43,709 bases of DNA from the NCBI GenBank assembly GCA_022779485.1, contig JALFTC010000009.1, positions 1 to 43,709 on the forward strand, read 5' to 3'. How positions within the stretch are numbered: position 1 is the stretch's first letter; every line of letters starts with the position of its first letter. Below are positions 41,401-43,709 of the stretch, piece after piece. Origin of the DNA: Ruminococcus sp. Lineage in GTDB: Bacteria > Bacillota > Clostridia > Oscillospirales > Acutalibacteraceae. Under the pieces are notes generated by a model. It worked only from the letters and a program-made list of their open reading frames with translations. It ran no database searches and was not told where the DNA came from. Both the position numbers and the translations under genes were made by a program.

Positions 41401-43709
41401 CTATAACAATGCTTTTGAAAGTATTACACTTCCGGAATCCATTACAGTGCTTGATGACAGTGCATTTAGACATTGTATAAATCTAAAAGAAATCACGCTT
41501 CCTAATACTCTTACCACAATTGGTGACGCAGTGTTCCTTGAATGTTATGCACTAACTGAAGTTTCAATGCCTGATTCTGTAACTTCTGTCGGTAGTGGAG
41601 TATTCTTCTTCAACAATGACATAACTGTTTATATTCGTAGAAACTCTGGAACTGTTGCAGATAATATGCTTAAGATGCAAGGTGTTCATCATGTTGTGTT
41701 GGATACGGATATTTCTTCTATTGGTAGCAATGCCTTTGCATATTGCTATGAACTTATCACAATTACTTACGGAGATGAAAAGGCGAATGACGGAGAATAC
41801 AAGTTTTCTAATGCCTTGAAATCTGTCGGAGATGAAGCCTTTAAGGATAATCCAAAACTCAAAAACTTTATTGTGCCTGATACATTAGAAACAGTAGGTC
41901 AAAATGTATTTTATAATGATGTGAAGTCCGGATACCACTGTAACGATGTTACTGTGACATTCTATTATGTAGAAGGAGTAGTTGCACCAAATATCCTCGA
42001 CTCTCAATATGTAGGGCATATTGTTATCAACGACAATATTCACACGCTTGGGGACAAGGCTTTCTATAACATTTCAGTTCTTAAAACAGTGTCTTTACCG
42101 GATACAATTTCAAGTGCAGGAACAAGTGTATTTGAAAACTCAGGTAAAAGTGTAACGGCTATATTTAGAGGCGTTGACGGTACAATTGATGCATCTGTTT
42201 ACAATGGAAAGACAAGTGGAATTAAGTACATTGCAGTTGATGAAAATGTAAATAGTATTGGTGATTATGCCTTCGCTAATGCTGATACGGTCCTTGGGGT
42301 AGTCGTTAAAAATACAAGCAACATTGGGGATTATTCTTTCTATCAAGGGACAGCACTTGAATATGTTGAGATAGGATTGGTAAATATAATCGGAGAATAT
42401 GCTTTTTCAAATTGTAATCTATTGCAAAAAGTAGACATTGATTCTGTAGAAAATATCAATAATTATGCTTTTTCAAATTGTAATCTATTACAAAAAGTAT
42501 ACATTGATTCTGTAGAAAATATCAATGACTATGCCTTCTCAAATGATATTGCAATAAATGATCTTTATATTGGTTCAAATCTCTATCATATAGGAGATCA
42601 TGCATTTGACAGCTGTAAATCTATTCCAAAGGTTGTACTTCCTGATACAGTTCGTGAGATTGGTGCATACGCTTTTTATGATTGTAACAGTATGAAGTCA
42701 ATCAATATTCCAATTGGTGTTACACTGATTAATGATTATACCTTCTTTGGTTGTGCTTCACTTGAAAATATCGTTTTACCTGACACAGTAACTGCAATTG
42801 GAGATTATGCATACTATGGTTGTGTTGCTGCACAGAATCTCAATTTGAGCAACACTCTTAAAAGTATAGGCTCTTATGCTTTTTACAACTGTAACCAGAC
42901 TAAAGAGATAATTCTTCCTAATTCACTTATTTCAATTGGAGATTATGCATTTAGATCTTGTAGTAGTATTACTGATATTACTATCCCAGACAGTGTTACT
43001 GAATTTGGTGACTGTATATTCTACGCTTGTACCGGACTTGAACAGGCTGAATTTGGCGGAGGTATTACAAGAATCGGAAACTCTGAATTTTACGGTTGTG
43101 TAAAATTTGAAAAACTCTTTCTTTTTGGTGATGTTTCTTATATTCATGACCTTGCTTTTTACGGTGCAGAAGATGCTGTGATTTATAGCTATAAAAATCA
43201 ATATGTAGAAGATTATTGTTATGAAAATGGACTTGAATATTATGAGTTGACAGTAGATATTACTATTCAATTAACTCCCCCAACTAAGACGGAATATTTT
43301 GAAAAAGAAAAGTTGGATTTAACAGGTCTTGTCTTGAAGGCTGTTGATTCGGAAGGTAATGAAAAAACTATCACTACAGGTTATACAGTCAGCGGATATG
43401 ATGCAAAGACCTTAGGAAAACAGACCGTGACAGTAACATACAGAGGAGCTACAGCAACTTTTGAAGTAAATGTAATACCAAAGGAAATATCATCAATCAC
43501 AGTAGAACCAAAGACAGGTATGACAGTTACTGTTGGTGATGAACTGGATATGAGCAATGTCACTGTAACAGCAATTTACAAGGACGGAAGTTCAGAAGTA
43601 ATTACTGATGGTTATACAGTCAGCGGATATGATGCAAAGACCTTAGGAAAACAGACCGTGACAGTAACATACAGAGGAGTTACAGCAACCTTTGAAGTGA
43701 ATGTAATAC
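38420..43709 (+). CDS. Giant BspA-like leucine-rich-repeat surface protein, partial
   Basis: At least 1763 residues, open to the end of the window. A signal peptide (MINRFVKKVLSVVLCVMLIF) is followed by a helical domain (VEKLIDEIGDAEYTDDCLAK, LNDDQKLKVQNYGIL; about 55-110). A small module (GNGDIPSYSQGNAPWYSYKN) then leads into some 1450 residues of BspA-type LRRs (IGDYAFSGCSNVAEINIPDS pattern, 22-24 residues each). From about 1615 on there are two or more bacterial Ig-like domains (ATFEVNVIPKEISSITVEPK). The ATG has GAGGTG six to eight bases upstream. Segments 38941-39317 and 39769-40144 are near-identical duplicates. It is secreted and probably displayed on the cell wall for adhesion; the anchor lies outside the window. 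Confidence 0.88.
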   Translation, partial: MINRFVKKVLSVVLCVMLIFSCNVQAVTVGIDISDDGTHLDEKRSDVKSDDEVKTVEKLIDEIGDAEYTDDCLAKIVNAEKAYLELNDDQKLKVQNYGILRATRNAYDALSADNVDTSELTVTDSGTIDTLKWAVYTNGLLEISGNGDIPSYSQGNAPWYSYKNTITSILVRSSVTTIGNGAFSGCNNISDITLPFIGESRTATEDYGQLGYVFGSKKSSSDISDDNFDEDFAPGYGYRAGSYNYSSSYYYSFSIPTALKTVTITDATLLIKGAFDRCSNVTKIVLNDGITSIGDYAFYKDTALNDFVIPTSVAELGKHMFYNCTGITEISIPNSATVVPEYAFYNCSNIKHLVMSRNTKSIGAYAFYGCSKLSEIVIPDKTESIGDYAFSGCSNVAEINIPDSVTDIGSYAFSNNNNAKELKIGSGLSVISNRAFNNCSSLTTVTVPDTVTTIGNGAFSGCNNISDITLPFVGGSRIATGYEGQLGYVFGSQKSYNYILNSKFDGDFAPGYGYKASSYNSSSSYYYSFSIPTALKTVTITDATLLRKGAFDLCPNVTKIVLNDGITSIGDYAFYENPWYSELNDEYVTVGDNVLIKYNGTKSGVVIPETIKSIAGGVFKNNSQISEVSLSENLLGIGEKAFYGCSNLSALTIPRSVIEIGENAIPKTCKISVYRPSAGYDYRSRNRVVLNNSFTTGNDTYYYIVNDDGCAEIIGCTTTSSEITVPTDFDGIVVNKIGDYGFAKCTTLNSITIPANIKNIGKYAFDGCTGLVNATIPTTVDTIGDYAFKNCTGLKNVTISEGVEAIGEGAFYNCTSLVEAVIPDTAKYVGSYAFYNCNSMVTATIGTTAESVGDYTFYNCEKLENVVIGYSVKSIGNYAFYNCALGRVSVPSVTVSIGNYAFAENDKMTKATLRKNLLTIGNGAFRNCTLLSTISIPNTVTFIGVEAFENCSSITGITIPTGVTEINDRAFSNCSSLGSVTINGDVTRFGVSSFYNNAFESITLPESITVLDDSAFRHCINLKEITLPNTLTTIGDAVFLECYALTEVSMPDSVTSVGSGVFFFNNDITVYIRRNSGTVADNMLKMQGVHHVVLDTDISSIGSNAFAYCYELITITYGDEKANDGEYKFSNALKSVGDEAFKDNPKLKNFIVPDTLETVGQNVFYNDVKSGYHCNDVTVTFYYVEGVVAPNILDSQYVGHIVINDNIHTLGDKAFYNISVLKTVSLPDTISSAGTSVFENSGKSVTAIFRGVDGTIDASVYNGKTSGIKYIAVDENVNSIGDYAFANADTVLGVVVKNTSNIGDYSFYQGTALEYVEIGLVNIIGEYAFSNCNLLQKVDIDSVENINNYAFSNCNLLQKVYIDSVENINDYAFSNDIAINDLYIGSNLYHIGDHAFDSCKSIPKVVLPDTVREIGAYAFYDCNSMKSINIPIGVTLINDYTFFGCASLENIVLPDTVTAIGDYAYYGCVAAQNLNLSNTLKSIGSYAFYNCNQTKEIILPNSLISIGDYAFRSCSSITDITIPDSVTEFGDCIFYACTGLEQAEFGGGITRIGNSEFYGCVKFEKLFLFGDVSYIHDLAFYGAEDAVIYSYKNQYVEDYCYENGLEYYELTVDITIQLTPPTKTEYFEKEKLDLTGLVLKAVDSEGNEKTITTGYTVSGYDAKTLGKQTVTVTYRGATATFEVNVIPKEISSITVEPKTGMTVTVGDELDMSNVTVTAIYKDGSSEVITDGYTVSGYDAKTLGKQTVTVTYRGVTATFEVNVI
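38941..39317 (+). repeat. Intragenic duplication, copy A
   Basis: About 377 bases repeated at 39769-40144 with few changes. It encodes one LRR unit, an aromatic/serine-rich insert (SSYYYSFSIPTALK) and the next LRR units. Confidence 0.85.
39769..40144 (+). repeat. Intragenic duplication, copy B
   Basis: Second copy of 38941-39317, 828 bases downstream. The high nucleotide identity points to a recent event. Confidence 0.85.
42398..42529 (+). repeat. Tandem 66-base LRR unit
   Basis: Two head-to-tail copies (42398-42463, 42464-42529) encoding YAFSNCNLLQKVDIDSVENI and its near copy. They differ at about five bases. Confidence 0.85.
43379..43709 (+). repeat. Tandem Ig-like domain repeat
   Basis: The GYTVSGYDAKTLGKQTVTVT block (from 43379) recurs from 43610, 231 bases (77 residues) downstream, almost identical. 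The array may continue beyond the window. Confidence 0.85.

Overview
The window looks like a low-GC gut Clostridia chromosome of the Ruminococcaceae/Eubacterium type. The evidence is AT-rich DNA with strong AGGAGG-type ribosome binding sites, BspA-like leucine-rich-repeat surface proteins, many lipoproteins, a relic of a CotJC-type manganese catalase (a spore-former gene), and mobile elements that use serine recombinases. No rRNA, tRNA or CRISPR array was seen.

Left part (1-20.6 kb), host-like. It opens with an XRE regulator and an SLC13/ArsB-type permease on the minus strand, then a broken helicase relic. A signalling locus follows: a 7TM sensor protein, a sensor histidine kinase and a NarL/LuxR response regulator, overlapping end to end. 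Around it, four promoters carry the same conserved element (core GTTTGCACTAAAGTAC) just upstream of a -10 box. They precede a lipoprotein pair, a BspA-like surface protein, a three-gene operon and a stand-alone degenerate receiver protein. This looks like a local regulon, possibly of the adjacent response regulator. The same stretch carries a family of about 165-176 bp palindromic MITE-like repeats: three full copies and four end fragments, one of which lies inside a coding region. Next come a NimA-like flavoprotein, a small membrane protein and an ABC exporter operon (lipoprotein, ATPase, two permeases). The last permease is fused to a lipoprotein-like beta-propeller domain.

Middle part (20.6-38 kb), accessory. 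A CotJC relic and an XRE-DUF3990 toxin-like gene with its partner are followed by a large serine recombinase with small satellite genes. A very AT-rich 855-residue protein with a degenerate P-loop faces an SF2 helicase with a small partner; this pair is the best candidate here for an undescribed (possibly defence) module. A 142-157 bp direct repeat brackets an inserted segment with an HNH nuclease and a tiny acidic protein. Beyond it is a leftward phage-like recombination operon: excisionase-like HTH, DUF932, YqaJ exonuclease, DUF3848, Rad52-like annealing protein, small serine recombinase. A nested inverted repeat sits between the last two. To the right, an AT-rich origin-like region precedes a miniature HUH relaxase-like protein, then a fused relic of phage tail and amidase genes.

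Right end (38.3-43.7 kb). A consensus promoter drives a giant secreted BspA-like LRR protein that runs off the window. It shows recent internal duplications and at least two bacterial Ig-like domains.

All family names come from reading motifs by eye; no database search was possible.
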